A DNA stretch of 64,000 nucleotides from Deltaproteobacteria bacterium (GTDB lineage: Bacteria > Desulfobacterota > Deferrisomatia > Deferrisomatales > JACRMM01), in NCBI GenBank assembly GCA_016214985.1, contig JACRMM010000018.1, forward strand, positions 124,001-188,000, read 5' to 3'. Both the position numbers and the translations under genes were made by a program. This document shows, in pieces, positions 9,503-18,876 of the stretch. How positions within the stretch are numbered: the first letter of the stretch is position 1; the number at the start of each line of letters is the position of its first letter. The notes under the pieces were generated by a model. That model was not told the origin of the DNA, searched no databases, and saw nothing but the letters and a program-made list of their open reading frames with translations.

Positions 9503-10497
9503 CACGACCGGGCCGCCTCTTCGGCCGCGCACCGCGCCGCCCCGTACAGGGCCGCCTTGGGGTCGAGGATCACCCGGACCGGGACGTCGGCCAGGAGCCC
9601 GGAGAACCGGCCCTTGTTTCGGAACGCGGCGAGGAAGCCGCCCTCCCGGAGCTTGGGCAGGATCTTGGGGGCGATTCCGCCCCCGACGTACACCCCTGCC
9701 GTGGCCAGGGCCTTGAGCGCGAGGTTCCCGGCCTCGGCGCCGAAGGCGGCCGTCCAGAGGTCGAGCGCCGCGACACACGCGGCGTCCGTGCCGGCCAGAG
9801 CCTCTCCGGCGACCACCGCGGAGGCGTCCTCCCGCTCCATCCGGGCGCGCACCTCCGGGGTCTCCGGGGCGCGGGCGGTGCGCGTGAGAAAACGGTACAC
9901 GGTGAGCAGCCCCGGGCCCGAGGCCACCCGCTCCGCGCTCGCGCTCCCGTGCTCGGCCCACAGAAACCGCAGCAACTCGATCTCGAGCTCGGTGGTGGGC
10001 GCGAAGCTCGCGTGCCCCCCCTCCGAGGGCGACGCCACGAGGTCTCCTCCCTGTCGGAGGAGAAGCGCCTCGCCCAGGCCGGTGCCGGCGGCGAGCAGTG
10101 CGGCGTTTCCGTCGGGATCCGGCCGCCCCTCCTGCAGTACGGCGAAGCTCTCGGCCGGAAGCTCGGCGATCCCCCGGGCCGTGGCCACGAGGTCGTTAAT
10201 CAGCGTCACTCGGGGAAGGCCGAGCAGGAGCTCGGTCTCTCGGGCGTCGACCGTCCAGGGGAGGTTCGGCGTCACCACGCGCCCCGCGCGCACCGGCCCC
10301 GCGATCCCGAGGCAGGCTGCCACGACCCCCGGAGCATCGTCCCCCAGGAACTCGCGCACGAGCGCCGGTGCGGACGCGTAGGCGGCGCTGGGGAGGGTCG
10401 CCTCCCGAACCGGCTCGAGGCGCCCGCCGACAGGCTCGAAGAGCGCCAGGTTGGCTTTGGTGCCTCCGAGGTCTCCGGCCAGGACGAGGCGGCTCAT
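9502..10497 (-). CDS. glk: Glucokinase (Glk family)
   Basis: Encodes 331 residues beginning [21 protein letters not shown], the phosphate-binding loop of the hexokinase/actin fold. It phosphorylates glucose with ATP to glucose 6-phosphate, feeding the neighbouring zwf product. The motif [14 protein letters not shown] and the loop PWTVDARE fit bacterial Glk better than ROK kinases, since no ROK zinc-binding cysteine motif is seen. The ATG overlaps the zwf stop (ATGA), and the 3' end overlaps pgl by one base. Placing glucokinase inside the pentose phosphate operon suggests a free-glucose source, consistent with the downstream GH15 enzyme. Confidence 0.93.
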   Translation of the reverse strand: MSRLVLAGDLGGTKANLALFEPVGGRLEPVREATLPSAAYASAPALVREFLGDDAPGVVAACLGIAGPVRAGRVVTPNLPWTVDARETELLLGLPRVTLINDLVATARGIAELPAESFAVLQEGRPDPDGNAALLAAGTGLGEALLLRQGGDLVASPSEGGHASFAPTTELEIELLRFLWAEHGSASAERVASGPGLLTVYRFLTRTARAPETPEVRARMEREDASAVVAGEALAGTDAACVAALDLWTAAFGAEAGNLALKALATAGVYVGGGIAPKILPKLREGGFLAAFRNKGRFSGLLADVPVRVILDPKAALYGAARCAAEEAARS

Positions 10498-12059
10498 GGC
10501 TCCCTCCAGGCCCGTCCGTCCCGGGCCAGCAGCGCATCGGCTTCGGTCGGACCCCAGGAACCGGCCGCGTAAGGGTAGAGGCGGCACCCGACGCCGCACC
10601 GGTCGCCCTCCTCCCAGGTCCCGAGCAGGCCCGTGAGGAGCGCCCAGGCCGCGTCGATGGCGTCGCTTCGGACGAAGAGGGTATGGTCTCCGAGCATGAC
10701 GTCGAGCAGCAGCCGCTCGTAGGCCTCGGGGGGCTCCTCGCCGAACACCGACCGGTAGTCAAACCGAAGCGTCAGGGACCCCATGCAGAGCTTGGGGCCA
10801 GGCTTCTTCGCCTCGATCGTGAGCGAGATTCCCTCCCGGGGCTGGACGTCGAGCACGAGCACGTTCGGCTCCAGCCGGTCGACCCCGAGGGGCGCGAAGA
10901 TCGAGTGCGGGACGCGCCGGAACGTCACGGCGATCTCGCTCGCCTTGCGCGCCAGGCGCTTGCCCGAGCGCAGGTAGAAGGGCACGCCGGCCCACCGCCA
11001 GTTGTCGATCAGGAGTTTCAGGGCCACGTAGGTCTCGGTGTGGGACCCCGGGGCGACGCCGGGCTCGTCGCGGTAGCCCGGCACCGGGCTCCCGTCCGAG
11101 CGCCCGGCGCCGTACTGTCCCCGGACGAGCCACTGGTCCAGGGCAGTCGGGTCGGAGGGAAACGGCCGGATCGCGGCCAGGAGCTTCTCCTTCTCGTCTC
11201 GGTACCGTTCGTCCTCGAACGCCGCGGGCGGCTCCATGGCGACCAGCGAGAGCATCTGGAGCATGTGGTTCTGGAACATGTCCCGCAGGCAGCCGGCCTG
11301 GTCGTAGTACCCGGCGCGGTGCTCGACCCCGACCGACTCCGCGGCGGTGATCTGCACGTGGTCTACGTGGTCGCGGCTCCAGATCGGCTCGAAGAGGGCG
11401 TTGGCGAAGCGAAACATCAAGATGTTCTGCACCGTCTCCTTGCCCAGATAGTGGTCGATCCGGTAGATCTGGCGCTCGGAGAGCACCGCCTGGAGGCCCC
11501 GGCTGAGCGCCTGGGCCGACGCCAGGTCCCGGCCGAAGGGCTTCTCCACGACGACGCGGGTCCAGCCCGAGCCGTCCGCCGGCTCTCGGACGAGGGACGC
11601 TGCCCCGAGGTGGGCCACGATGGGCTCGTGGAGCGTCGGCGGCACGGCGAGGTAGAACACGCGCCGGCCGTCGGTCCCCCGAGCCGCGTCCTGCTCGGCC
11701 CCGCGGTGGCCGAGGGCCTCGTACACCGCAGGGTCCCGATAGTCGCCCGGCACGAACGAGCAGCGCCCGACGAAGGCGTCCAGGGCCTCGGCCGGGGCGG
11801 ATCCGTTGGCCGCGAGCGAGCCCCGCACGGCCTGCCGGAACGCGTCGTCGGTCGACGGGCTGTCGCCGTAGGAGAGGCACCCGAGGACGAAGAACTCCGG
11901 CGGTAGGAGCCCCCGGCGAAAGAGGTGGAAGAGCGAGGGCAGGAGCTTTCGGTGGGTGAGGTCCCCGGAGGCCCCGAAGATCACGACCCCGCAGGAGTCG
12001 GGCTGCGCCTCGACGCAGAAGTTCTCCCTCACGGAGACCCGAGCGCTCAGCGCGTCCAC
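10494..12059 (-). CDS. zwf: Glucose-6-phosphate 1-dehydrogenase
   Basis: A 521-residue Zwf enzyme that oxidises glucose 6-phosphate to 6-phosphogluconolactone and yields reduced nicotinamide cofactor. The coenzyme loop reads [20 protein letters not shown] and the active-site signature [13 protein letters not shown], with the substrate Lys and His present. The start is uncertain. The GTG at 12059, four bases after the gnd stop codon, gives an N-terminal extension of about 20 residues before the Rossmann strand; a second GTG at 12032 would give a more usual length. No ATG is available. The gene overlaps glk by four bases. Cytoplasmic. Confidence 0.95.
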   Translation of the reverse strand: MDALSARVSVRENFCVEAQPDSCGVVIFGASGDLTHRKLLPSLFHLFRRGLLPPEFFVLGCLSYGDSPSTDDAFRQAVRGSLAANGSAPAEALDAFVGRCSFVPGDYRDPAVYEALGHRGAEQDAARGTDGRRVFYLAVPPTLHEPIVAHLGAASLVREPADGSGWTRVVVEKPFGRDLASAQALSRGLQAVLSERQIYRIDHYLGKETVQNILMFRFANALFEPIWSRDHVDHVQITAAESVGVEHRAGYYDQAGCLRDMFQNHMLQMLSLVAMEPPAAFEDERYRDEKEKLLAAIRPFPSDPTALDQWLVRGQYGAGRSDGSPVPGYRDEPGVAPGSHTETYVALKLLIDNWRWAGVPFYLRSGKRLARKASEIAVTFRRVPHSIFAPLGVDRLEPNVLVLDVQPREGISLTIEAKKPGPKLCMGSLTLRFDYRSVFGEEPPEAYERLLLDVMLGDHTLFVRSDAIDAAWALLTGLLGTWEEGDRCGVGCRLYPYAAGSWGPTEADALLARDGRAWREP

Positions 12060-12063
12060 GGGC

Positions 12064-12972
12064 TCACGGCTCCCGCTTGACGGGGTGGCCGCCGAACTGC
12101 CCGCGCAGGGCGGCCAGCAGCTTGTCGGCGAAGGGAGCCGGCTCCCGCGACCGGAAGCGGCTCTGGAGAGCGAGAGTGATGACCGGAAGCGGCACACCGA
12201 GGTCCACGCCTTCGGCCACGGTCCAGCGCCCCTCGCCGGAGTCGGAGACGAACGCCGCGACGCCGTCGAGCGTCGGGTTCTCGGCGAGCGCTCGGGCCGT
12301 CAGGTCCAGCAGCCAGGAGCGCACGACGCTCCCCTCCCGCCACAGCTCCGCGATCTGGTGAAGGTCGAGGCCGAACTCCTCTTTTCGGCCGAGGAGCTCG
12401 AACCCCTCGGCGTAGGCCTGCATCAGGCCGTACTCGATGCCGTTGTGGACCATCTTCACGAAGTGGCCGGCTCCGCTCGGCCCCACGTGGCCCCAGCCCC
12501 GATCGGGCGCCGGCGCCAGGGTCTCCAGGGCGGGCCGGAGCCGCTCCACCGCCTCCTTCGTCCCGCCCACCATCAGGCTGTAGCCCTCGGCCAGGCCCCA
12601 CACCCCGCCGCTCGTGCCGGCGTCCACGAAGAGGAGGCCTTTCGCGGCCAGCGCCGCCGCGCGGCGAAGGGAGTCCTTGTAGTAGCTGTTGCCGCCGTCC
12701 GCGACCACGTCGCCGGGAGAGAGGCGCTCGGCCAGGGCGCCGATCGTCTCCTCGGTCGGCGCGCCCGCGGGCACCATGACCCACACGGCGCGCGGGGCCG
12801 CGAGGGAATCGACCAGCTCGTCCAGGGTTCGGGCGCCGGCCGCCCCGTCGGCCTCGACGGCGGCCACGGCCTCTTCGCTGCGGTCGTGGGCCACGACCCG
12901 GTGACCCGCGCGCAGCAGGCGCGCGGCCATGTTCGCCCCCATGCGGCCCAGACCGACCATCCCGATGTCCAT
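12064..12972 (-). CDS. gnd: 6-phosphogluconate dehydrogenase, short decarboxylating type
   Basis: A 302-residue enzyme that oxidatively decarboxylates 6-phosphogluconate to ribulose 5-phosphate. The start [20 protein letters not shown] is a Rossmann fold. [25 protein letters not shown] holds the catalytic Lys and the substrate-binding residues. At about 300 residues it belongs to the short, typically NAD-preferring class rather than the 470-residue E. coli type. The ATG at 12972 has GAGGAG eight bases upstream; an in-frame ATG 13 codons earlier lacks such a site. First gene of the gnd-zwf-glk-pgl operon, 83 bases after the hsdR stop. Confidence 0.94.
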   Translation of the reverse strand: MDIGMVGLGRMGANMAARLLRAGHRVVAHDRSEEAVAAVEADGAAGARTLDELVDSLAAPRAVWVMVPAGAPTEETIGALAERLSPGDVVADGGNSYYKDSLRRAAALAAKGLLFVDAGTSGGVWGLAEGYSLMVGGTKEAVERLRPALETLAPAPDRGWGHVGPSGAGHFVKMVHNGIEYGLMQAYAEGFELLGRKEEFGLDLHQIAELWREGSVVRSWLLDLTARALAENPTLDGVAAFVSDSGEGRWTVAEGVDLGVPLPVITLALQSRFRSREPAPFADKLLAALRGQFGGHPVKREP

Positions 12973-13055
12973 GGCGACGACTCCTCTGCCGGCGACGAGG
13001 CGGCCGTCCACCCGCTGCGTGGGCCGCGGCCGAGTTCAGGACGCCTGGATTGCCC

Positions 13056-16000
13056 TCAGGGTATTCGGTCCTCTCGGTACGTCAACGAGAACACCGTGTC
13101 CGTCATCCACCGCCGGAACGAGTCGTTGTCGCAGAACTGCTTGAACAACTCGGTGTCGTCCTTCATCACTGCGGTCATGACCCGCGCCAGGGCCTTGTCG
13201 TGCTCGATGCGGGCGTTCTGGTGGTCGGAGTTCTTCTTCGCGTTCTGGAAGGCGCTGTCGATCGCCACCTTGGCGGGGATCTCCTCAGTGATTAACCGAT
13301 GGACTCGATCCGTGTCCGTCCACGGGATATTCCCGAACTGGTCGTTGAAGCTCGCCAGGATGTTGCTGAGATGGTCGAGTTCCGGCTCGGGCTTCCCTCC
13401 GCCTCCGGTCATGGGCACCGGCTCGATCTCGGCGTCCGCGTCGGGTAGGGCGATCTTCATGGCCGCCTGCTTTTCGACCCGGTAGCTGTCCATGTCGATA
13501 GCTTCCAAGATGCCCTTCGAGAGGTCCTCCTCCTTCGGGGCGGGCAGCCGCGGCACGAGGAAGTTCAGGAAGATGGAGAGCTTCTCCCAGGCGGCGTTGC
13601 TGTAGGGCAGGATCGACGCCAGGAACCCGTAGGCTCGCAGGAAGGCCTTGGCCTTGCCCTTGAAGTCCACCTGCCCGTCCTCGTCCAGGTCGGCCTTGTA
13701 GGCGGCCACGCAAGCGTCGAGGATCGGGTCCAGGCGGTCCCGGTCGGCCCCGCCGAGGTAGAGGTCCACCAACTCGTCGATCTGGGGCTCGGCGTACACT
13801 TGGTAGCCGTCGAGGCTGGCCTTCAGGTCGTGGAGCTTGTTCGGGTCGGTCTCGTCGGAGAGGATCGTGGTCCGGTAGTAGTCGGCGAAGGACTCCTCGA
13901 TGGTCTTCGAGTCGTTCATGAAGTCGAGGACGAACACGTCGTGCTTCTGGGGGTGGGCGCGGTTCAGCCGCGAGAGGGTCTGCACCGCCTTGATCCCTGA
14001 GAGGGTCTTGTCCACGTACATCGTGTGGAGCAGGGGCTCGTCGTAGCCGGTCTGGAACTTGTCGGCGCAGATGAGGAACCGGTACGGGTCCTGCTGAATG
14101 CGGTCGGCGATGAGGCTGCTGGGGAAGCCGTTCAACGACGCCTCCGTCACCTTCGCGCCCCCGTACTCGTGCTCGCCCGAGAAGGCCACGAGGGCTTGGT
14201 GGGGGCTCTTGCGCTCCTGCAGGTAGTCCCGAATGGCGTGGTAGTACTGGATGGCCCGCTCGATCCCGCTCGTCACCACCATGGCCCGCGCCTGCCCGCC
14301 GATCTTGCCGAGGCCGATCACCTGCTCGTGGAAGTGGTCCACCATGATCTCGGCCTTGAGGCGGATGGCGTGGTCGTGCGACTCCACGTAGCTGCGGAGT
14401 TTCTTCTTCGCCTTCTTGGTGTCGAACTCCGGGTCGCCCTCGATCTTCTTCACCAGCTTGTAGTAACTCTCGACGGGGGTGCAGCTCTTGAGCACGTCGA
14501 GGATGAAGCCCTCTTGGATGGCCTGCTTCATCGTGTAGCTGTGGAAGGGGCGGTGCTTCACCTGCCCCCCTTCTTCGTGCGCCTCGCCGAAGATCTCCAG
14601 GGTCTTGTTCTTGGGCGTCGCCGTGAACGCGAAGTAGCTCGCGTTCGGCAGCATCTTCCGCGCCTCCATAATCCGGTTGATCGTGTCCTCGGTGGTCTCG
14701 TCCTCCTCCTCGGCGCCTGCTTCGGAGAGGGCGATGGCCATGGCCGCCGAGGTGCGACCCCCCTGGCTCGAGTGCGCCTCGTCAATGATGATCGCGAAGC
14801 TCCGGCCACGGTGCTCCTTCCCGATCTCGTCCAGGATGAACGGGAACTTCTGCACGGTGGAGATGATGATCTTCTTGCCGCCCTGGATGAACGTCCGGAG
14901 GTCGCCCGAGTCCTTCGCATGGCCCACGGTGGCGCCCACCTGGGCGTACTGCCTGATGGTGTCGCGGATCTGCTGGTCGAGGAGGAGCCGGTCTGTCACG
15001 ACGAGGATCGAGTCGAAGACGGGCACATCACCCTTGCGCAGCCCGATGAGCTGGTGGGCGAGCCACGCGATGGAGTTCGACTTGCCACTGCCCGCCGAGT
15101 GCTGGATCAGGTACCGGCCACCTGCGCCGCGATCAGCCGCGTCGGCCAGGAGGCGGCGCACCACGTCGAGTTGGTGGTAGCGGGGGAAGACCTGATCGCG
15201 CTTCTTCTTCCCGGTCTTCTCGTCCTTCTTCTCCACGACCTGAGCGTAGTTCTCGAGGATGTCGGTGAGCCCCTGCCGCGTGAGGATGCGCTTCCACAAA
15301 TAGTCGGTCTTGATGCCCTCCGGGTTGGGAGGGTTGCCCGCGCCGTCGTTCCAGCCCTGGTTGAAGGGGAGGAACCAGGACGCCTTGCCCGAGAGGCGCG
15401 TACACATCCGCACCTCGTGCTCGTCCAAGGCGAGGTGAACGATGCAGCGGCTGAACTGAAAGAGCAGCTCTTTGGGGTCGCGGTCGCGCTTGTACTGTCG
15501 GATCGCGTCGTCCACCGTCTGCTTCGTCAGGCTGTTCTTCAGCTCGAAGGTGGCAATGGGCAGGCCGTTGATGAAGAGGCACAGGTCGAGGGCGAGCTGC
15601 GTCTCGTCCCGGCTGTACCGGAGCTGCCGGGTCACGCTGAACCGGTTGGCGGCGAAGCGTTCGGCGGCCTTCTTGTTGCCGGGAGAGGGGGTACCGAAGA
15701 AGAGGTCGAGGGTGTGGGCGCCGTGCTTGAGGCCGTGGCGGAGCACGTCGATCACCCCGCGCCTCGTGATCTCGCCCTGCAGCCGGGCCAGGAACTTCTG
15801 GCGGGTCGGGCCCGCGTGGTCCATGTCGAGCGCCTCGGCCGCCACAGGCTGCGTCTCCTGCAGGAAGGCCCGGAGCTGGACCCGGTCGACGGCGAACTCC
15901 CGGTCGTAGTCCTTGGCGTCGCCGAGGATCCAGCCGGTGCCACCGTAGCCGTCGGGGACCTCACGCGAGTCACCCTCGGGCATCAAAGCGGGCGACGAGC

Positions 16001-16061
16001 GGCCGGTCATGGCCTTGACGATCAGGCTCTCGAGGCCCTTCTCGGTGGTGTCAGAGTGCAC
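13056..16061 (-). CDS. hsdR: Type I restriction enzyme, R (motor/nuclease) subunit
   Basis: A 1001-residue HsdR. The N-terminal nuclease domain shows the PD-(D/E)xK core as LPIATFELKN near residue 170. The SF2 translocase follows: Walker A in HSAGSGKSNSIAWLAHQL, motif II IIIDEAHSSQGG, motif III FAFTATPKNKTLE, and FQTGYDEPLLHTMYVDKTL in the second RecA lobe. The C-terminal helical region is for complex assembly. The GTG start at 16061 follows GGGAGGAATTT. It cuts DNA far from the recognition site when the HsdS/HsdM complex meets unmethylated sequence. It is the last gene of the island and is separated from hsdS by the MNT/HEPN pair. Length and motifs suggest it is intact. Confidence 0.96.
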   Translation of the reverse strand: MHSDTTEKGLESLIVKAMTGRSSPALMPEGDSREVPDGYGGTGWILGDAKDYDREFAVDRVQLRAFLQETQPVAAEALDMDHAGPTRQKFLARLQGEITRRGVIDVLRHGLKHGAHTLDLFFGTPSPGNKKAAERFAANRFSVTRQLRYSRDETQLALDLCLFINGLPIATFELKNSLTKQTVDDAIRQYKRDRDPKELLFQFSRCIVHLALDEHEVRMCTRLSGKASWFLPFNQGWNDGAGNPPNPEGIKTDYLWKRILTRQGLTDILENYAQVVEKKDEKTGKKKRDQVFPRYHQLDVVRRLLADAADRGAGGRYLIQHSAGSGKSNSIAWLAHQLIGLRKGDVPVFDSILVVTDRLLLDQQIRDTIRQYAQVGATVGHAKDSGDLRTFIQGGKKIIISTVQKFPFILDEIGKEHRGRSFAIIIDEAHSSQGGRTSAAMAIALSEAGAEEEDETTEDTINRIMEARKMLPNASYFAFTATPKNKTLEIFGEAHEEGGQVKHRPFHSYTMKQAIQEGFILDVLKSCTPVESYYKLVKKIEGDPEFDTKKAKKKLRSYVESHDHAIRLKAEIMVDHFHEQVIGLGKIGGQARAMVVTSGIERAIQYYHAIRDYLQERKSPHQALVAFSGEHEYGGAKVTEASLNGFPSSLIADRIQQDPYRFLICADKFQTGYDEPLLHTMYVDKTLSGIKAVQTLSRLNRAHPQKHDVFVLDFMNDSKTIEESFADYYRTTILSDETDPNKLHDLKASLDGYQVYAEPQIDELVDLYLGGADRDRLDPILDACVAAYKADLDEDGQVDFKGKAKAFLRAYGFLASILPYSNAAWEKLSIFLNFLVPRLPAPKEEDLSKGILEAIDMDSYRVEKQAAMKIALPDADAEIEPVPMTGGGGKPEPELDHLSNILASFNDQFGNIPWTDTDRVHRLITEEIPAKVAIDSAFQNAKKNSDHQNARIEHDKALARVMTAVMKDDTELFKQFCDNDSFRRWMTDTVFSLTYREDRIP

Positions 16062-16289
16062 AAATTCCTCCCTGCGGACCGGGGACTGGACACCCGCCTT
16101 TGCTAAATCCTTTGCTACGCGGTCGGAATCTACGGAAATCTAACAAAGGAAAAAGCCTTGCCAGGAGGCGAGTTGCGGCAATGATGCGCCGTCGCCGGTT
16201 TGTCTTTCGGGCTGGTTTCTTTGTTCAATCGTCCCGTGTTTCCCGCAATAGCCACCGGGGGCGTGGTCCGCCCTTCGGTCCCCGTCGGT

Positions 16290-16721
16290 TCACCCCTGCG
16301 CCTCTGGCGGGTCGAGAGCCCTCACCGCCCCCAATACGCTCCGAGCCGCGTCCAAGAGATCCGCCACCAGCCGCTCGTCCACATCGAGCGCCCCTTCGTA
16401 CTCTGCGAGGTTCCTCCGCTCGTGGCACTTGGCGAGCACCCGCCACGTCGCAGCCTGCATGCCCAGCGTGTGAGGCAAGGCCTGGAACACCAGATAGCGG
16501 TTGTCCGACCGGTAGCCGAGGCGCCGCAGAGCAGCCAACGAGAGGGCGTGCGCCGCGTTGTAGGCGAGATCGAAGCGACTCTCCCGCGAAAGCGCGACGT
16601 TGGCGGCATCGCCGAGCCGAGCGGCACCAGACCGGACCAGCCCCTCGAACTCGCGTGGCGAGCACGGCTCTCACTTGAGCTTGCCGATGCGGGCCAGATT
16701 CTCCAACTCAGGCGAGGTCAT
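16290..16721 (-). pseudogene. HEPN-domain protein gene with in-frame TGA at codon 17
   Basis: ATG at 16721, overlapping the MNT gene by 14 bases, reads MTSPELENLARIGKLK, then TGA at 16673-16671. The same frame then continues for 126 codons with EPCSPREFEGLVRSGAARL and RFDLAYNAAHALSLAALRRL, ending at 16290. The whole 143-residue product matches the small HEPN protein usually encoded next to this kind of nucleotidyltransferase. Only one codon is wrong and there is no frameshift, so the gene is either freshly inactivated, recoded or mis-sequenced. No ATG or GTG lies soon after the stop for re-initiation. The catalytic region reads CHERRNLAEYEG; the usual RNase motif R-x4-6-H is not visible. HEPN proteins of such pairs are often RNases acting as toxins; here function is inferred. 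Confidence 0.8.
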
Positions 16722-17361
16722 CGTCCGAACCAAGCACGAAAAGTCGCGGACCCGCGGCGAGCCGGGCGGCGAAGGAATCCGGCTGCGACCGCTTCGCCCT
16801 CCACTCCGCAAGGTTCATCACGTTGGGGTTCACCCGACGGGCCAGCTTGGTCTCAGCCCCTTGCAGCGCTTCGAACAGGTCGGGGTATCCGAGCACATCG
16901 CTGATGACCAGCAGGTCGATGTCACTCCCGGCGCTGTCGGAGCCCTTGGCCAGTGAGCCATACACGAAGGCGGCACGGATCTCCCCAGCCATCGGTGCCA
17001 GCGCCTGCCGGAGGGGCTCTGCCACCCCAACCGTCTTGAGGATCAGCCCCTGCAACTCGGCAAAGATCGGGCAGTCTGGGTTGGCTTGGTAGTGCTTCTG
17101 GTTCCCAATGCGGGCAACTGTGACCAGACCGGCATCGGCCAGTCGGGTGAGCAAGCGGTGCACGGCTCCCGTGCCGCTGTCAGCCAGACGGATCAGCTCG
17201 GCGCTCTGAAAGCGGCGGTCGGGCTGGCCGAACAAGAGCCCCAGCACGCGCTGTTGCACGGGGGAGAAGAGCGCACCGGCGAGCCCTGAAGAGGCAGTAT
17301 TCGTTCCCATAACGGGAACGAATACACCCATTTTGGGAACTGCCGCAAGGGCGTCGCTCAC
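16708..17361 (-). CDS. Winged-helix + minimal nucleotidyltransferase (MNT) fusion protein
   Basis: Two domains in 217 residues. Residues about 28-95 form a winged helix-turn-helix (FSPVQQRVLGLLFGQP, then SGTGAVHRLLTRLADAGLV). Residues about 110-165 form a Pol-beta-like minimal nucleotidyltransferase with FVYGSLAKGSDSAGSDIDLL, the GS...DxD metal site. In HEPN/MNT pairs the MNT protein is the antitoxin, in characterised cases by AMPylating the HEPN partner. The GTG at 17361 overlaps the hsdS stop (GTGA). In-frame ATGs at 17331 and 17310 are alternatives; the last lies in the centre of a 29-bp palindrome that the winged helix may bind. It sits between hsdS and hsdR, so it may act as regulator or addiction module for the island. 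Confidence 0.88.
   Translation of the reverse strand: MSDALAAVPKMGVFVPVMGTNTASSGLAGALFSPVQQRVLGLLFGQPDRRFQSAELIRLADSGTGAVHRLLTRLADAGLVTVARIGNQKHYQANPDCPIFAELQGLILKTVGVAEPLRQALAPMAGEIRAAFVYGSLAKGSDSAGSDIDLLVISDVLGYPDLFEALQGAETKLARRVNPNVMNLAEWRAKRSQPDSFAARLAAGPRLFVLGSDDDLA
17297..17325. promoter_or_regulatory. 29-bp palindrome, probable operator of the wHTH-MNT protein
   Basis: Perfect 12-bp arms GTATTCGTTCCC and GGGAACGAATAC around a 5-base centre ATAAC. It lies at the 5' end of the MNT gene and covers an alternative ATG (17310-17308). A further GTTCCC half-site follows at 17335-17340, read on the minus strand. The encoded protein has a winged helix, so autoregulation is the simplest reading. 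No promoter element was confidently placed. Confidence 0.6.
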
Positions 17362-18800
17362 GCCTCAGCCTCCTCGGGCGCGGCGTCTACGTCGCCATCG
17401 CCGATGCTTTCATCTCCCTCCACCAGCCCTTCGCCCTCTTCGAGTCCCTCGGACTCCTCCTCGTCCGGCAGCCTCTCCGCTGCCTCGCGCACGTCGAGCT
17501 TGCCCGTGACCACGTCGGCGATCAGGCGGGTGCGGTACTCGCGGAGGAGGTCGATTTGGCCTTGAGCGTGGGCGATCGCAGTGACCAACGCACCTGTCTC
17601 TGTGAGAATGCGCTCGACCAGGGCTGTCTGTTCCAGTGCGGGGGGAATCGGGATCTTGAAACGCTTCAAGTCCTCGCAGGTGAGAGCCCCCTTGGTGCTG
17701 CCAGAATCTTCGCTCAACGCTCGCAGCGTCTGATACGCCGCCACAAGCGCAAGATGCAAGAACCCAGAGGAGACAGCGGCATTGCGGGGTGTGATGTATG
17801 CTATGTGCTGGTTGATCGTGGCTTCGACCCCGAGCACCGCCGATGCTCCCCGCGTCTTGCCCTGGCCGGTGATCGCCACCAGGACACTTCCCGCAGCCAC
17901 TCGCGGTAGATGGCACTCTTGCAGGGCAGTCTGTGTAACGAACTGGTCAGCGCTATCGATGAACCCTCGGTTGACGTTAGAGCTGTTGAGCCACGGATAG
18001 GCGCCGCCATGCCAGTAAGCTGGCTTCCCGCGAGACGGGGTGGACCCGTTGCCTACTCGAGCGAAGCGACTCACGCGCATCACCTCCCAATGCTCCGGCA
18101 CCTCCCCCAGCCACTCCACGCCCGAGGGCTTGAGGCGGACGTTGGGGTCGAGGCCGCGGGTGACGGCGCGGTGGATGATGGCCTGCTTCTGCTCCTCCAG
18201 CAGCTTGATCAGCTTCTGCTTGGCGCGGATGTAGCGCCGGATGCGCCGGTCGGCGTGATCGAGGAAGCGGACGATGGCAGACTGCTCGGGGACGGAGGGC
18301 AGCAGGGAAGGAAGGCGAAAGAACACGTCCGGGTAGAGGCGCAGTCGGCTATCGACCACTCCCGTCGACACCGTCTTGAACGCGCCTGTGAACAGTGGCG
18401 TGCGAAGCAGGTAATGCAGGAATTGCGGCTCAACTCCGGACTTGACTCGGAACACGCAGTACGCGGGGCTTGCAATGCCCTCGATCGCTGACACGCCGAG
18501 ACTGCCGTTCCAGGCGAGCATGATGTTCATGACAAGGTCCCCAGGCTGGACCCGCTTGTAGCCGGCCAGACTGGCCGCATTCGTCAGCAGTTGGCCTTCG
18601 TCGGACAGTCGCTCACGTCGCCGCGTGACCCCGGTGTATTGCGACACGGTCAGAAGTTCTTCAACGCCGTCGACGGACGGATCGTTCACCTCGTGCAGGA
18701 AGAGCTTGTTGCGCTTCACCTCCCAGTGCTCCGGCACCTCTCCCAGCCAGGGCACGCCGGAGTCCTTGTAGGCCGGGTAGGGTCTGAGGTCGCAGGTCAT
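17358..18800 (-). CDS. hsdS: Type I restriction-modification specificity subunit S
   Basis: The 480-residue HsdS has the usual twofold layout. Target-recognition domain 1 starts at YKDSGVPWLGEVPEHWEV and ends before the conserved spacer helix IRRYIRAKQKLIKLLEEQKQ. Domain 2 repeats the pattern with LKPSGVEWLGEVPEHWEV and closes with a second helix (LTETGALVTAIAHAQGQIDLL). The two domains would read the two halves of a bipartite DNA target; the sequence itself cannot be read off. A Glu/Asp-rich tail of about 40 residues (EEESEGLEEGEG) is longer than usual. The ATG overlaps the stop of a 25-codon frame, and the 3' end overlaps the MNT gene by four bases. Confidence 0.95.
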   Translation of the reverse strand: MTCDLRPYPAYKDSGVPWLGEVPEHWEVKRNKLFLHEVNDPSVDGVEELLTVSQYTGVTRRRERLSDEGQLLTNAASLAGYKRVQPGDLVMNIMLAWNGSLGVSAIEGIASPAYCVFRVKSGVEPQFLHYLLRTPLFTGAFKTVSTGVVDSRLRLYPDVFFRLPSLLPSVPEQSAIVRFLDHADRRIRRYIRAKQKLIKLLEEQKQAIIHRAVTRGLDPNVRLKPSGVEWLGEVPEHWEVMRVSRFARVGNGSTPSRGKPAYWHGGAYPWLNSSNVNRGFIDSADQFVTQTALQECHLPRVAAGSVLVAITGQGKTRGASAVLGVEATINQHIAYITPRNAAVSSGFLHLALVAAYQTLRALSEDSGSTKGALTCEDLKRFKIPIPPALEQTALVERILTETGALVTAIAHAQGQIDLLREYRTRLIADVVTGKLDVREAAERLPDEEESEGLEEGEGLVEGDESIGDGDVDAAPEEAEA

Positions 18801-18874
18801 CGCGATGCCAATTGCTCTACTTCGGTCGCGAGCCAGCCCTCATTGATTCGAGCGAGAAGCCCATCCACGGCCAC
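18797..18874 (-). CDS. 25-codon frame between the IS630 element and hsdS, possible remnant
   Basis: GTG at 18874 reads VAVDGLLARINEGWLATEV and ends EQLASR, with its TGA overlapping the hsdS ATG (ATGA). Before IS insertion its GTG would have overlapped the stop of the 126-residue gene (TAGTG), with an AGAGGGG ribosome site now displaced by the IS. The nested stop/start overlaps suggest a translated coupling peptide or the tail of an older gene. No family is recognised. Confidence 0.35.
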   Translation of the reverse strand: MAVDGLLARINEGWLATEVEQLASR

Positions 18875-18876
18875 TA

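Noticed and set aside
14025..16106. 693-codon plus-strand frame opposite hsdR
   Set aside because: The hsdR motifs on the minus strand account for the region; the opposite frame has no recognisable domain.
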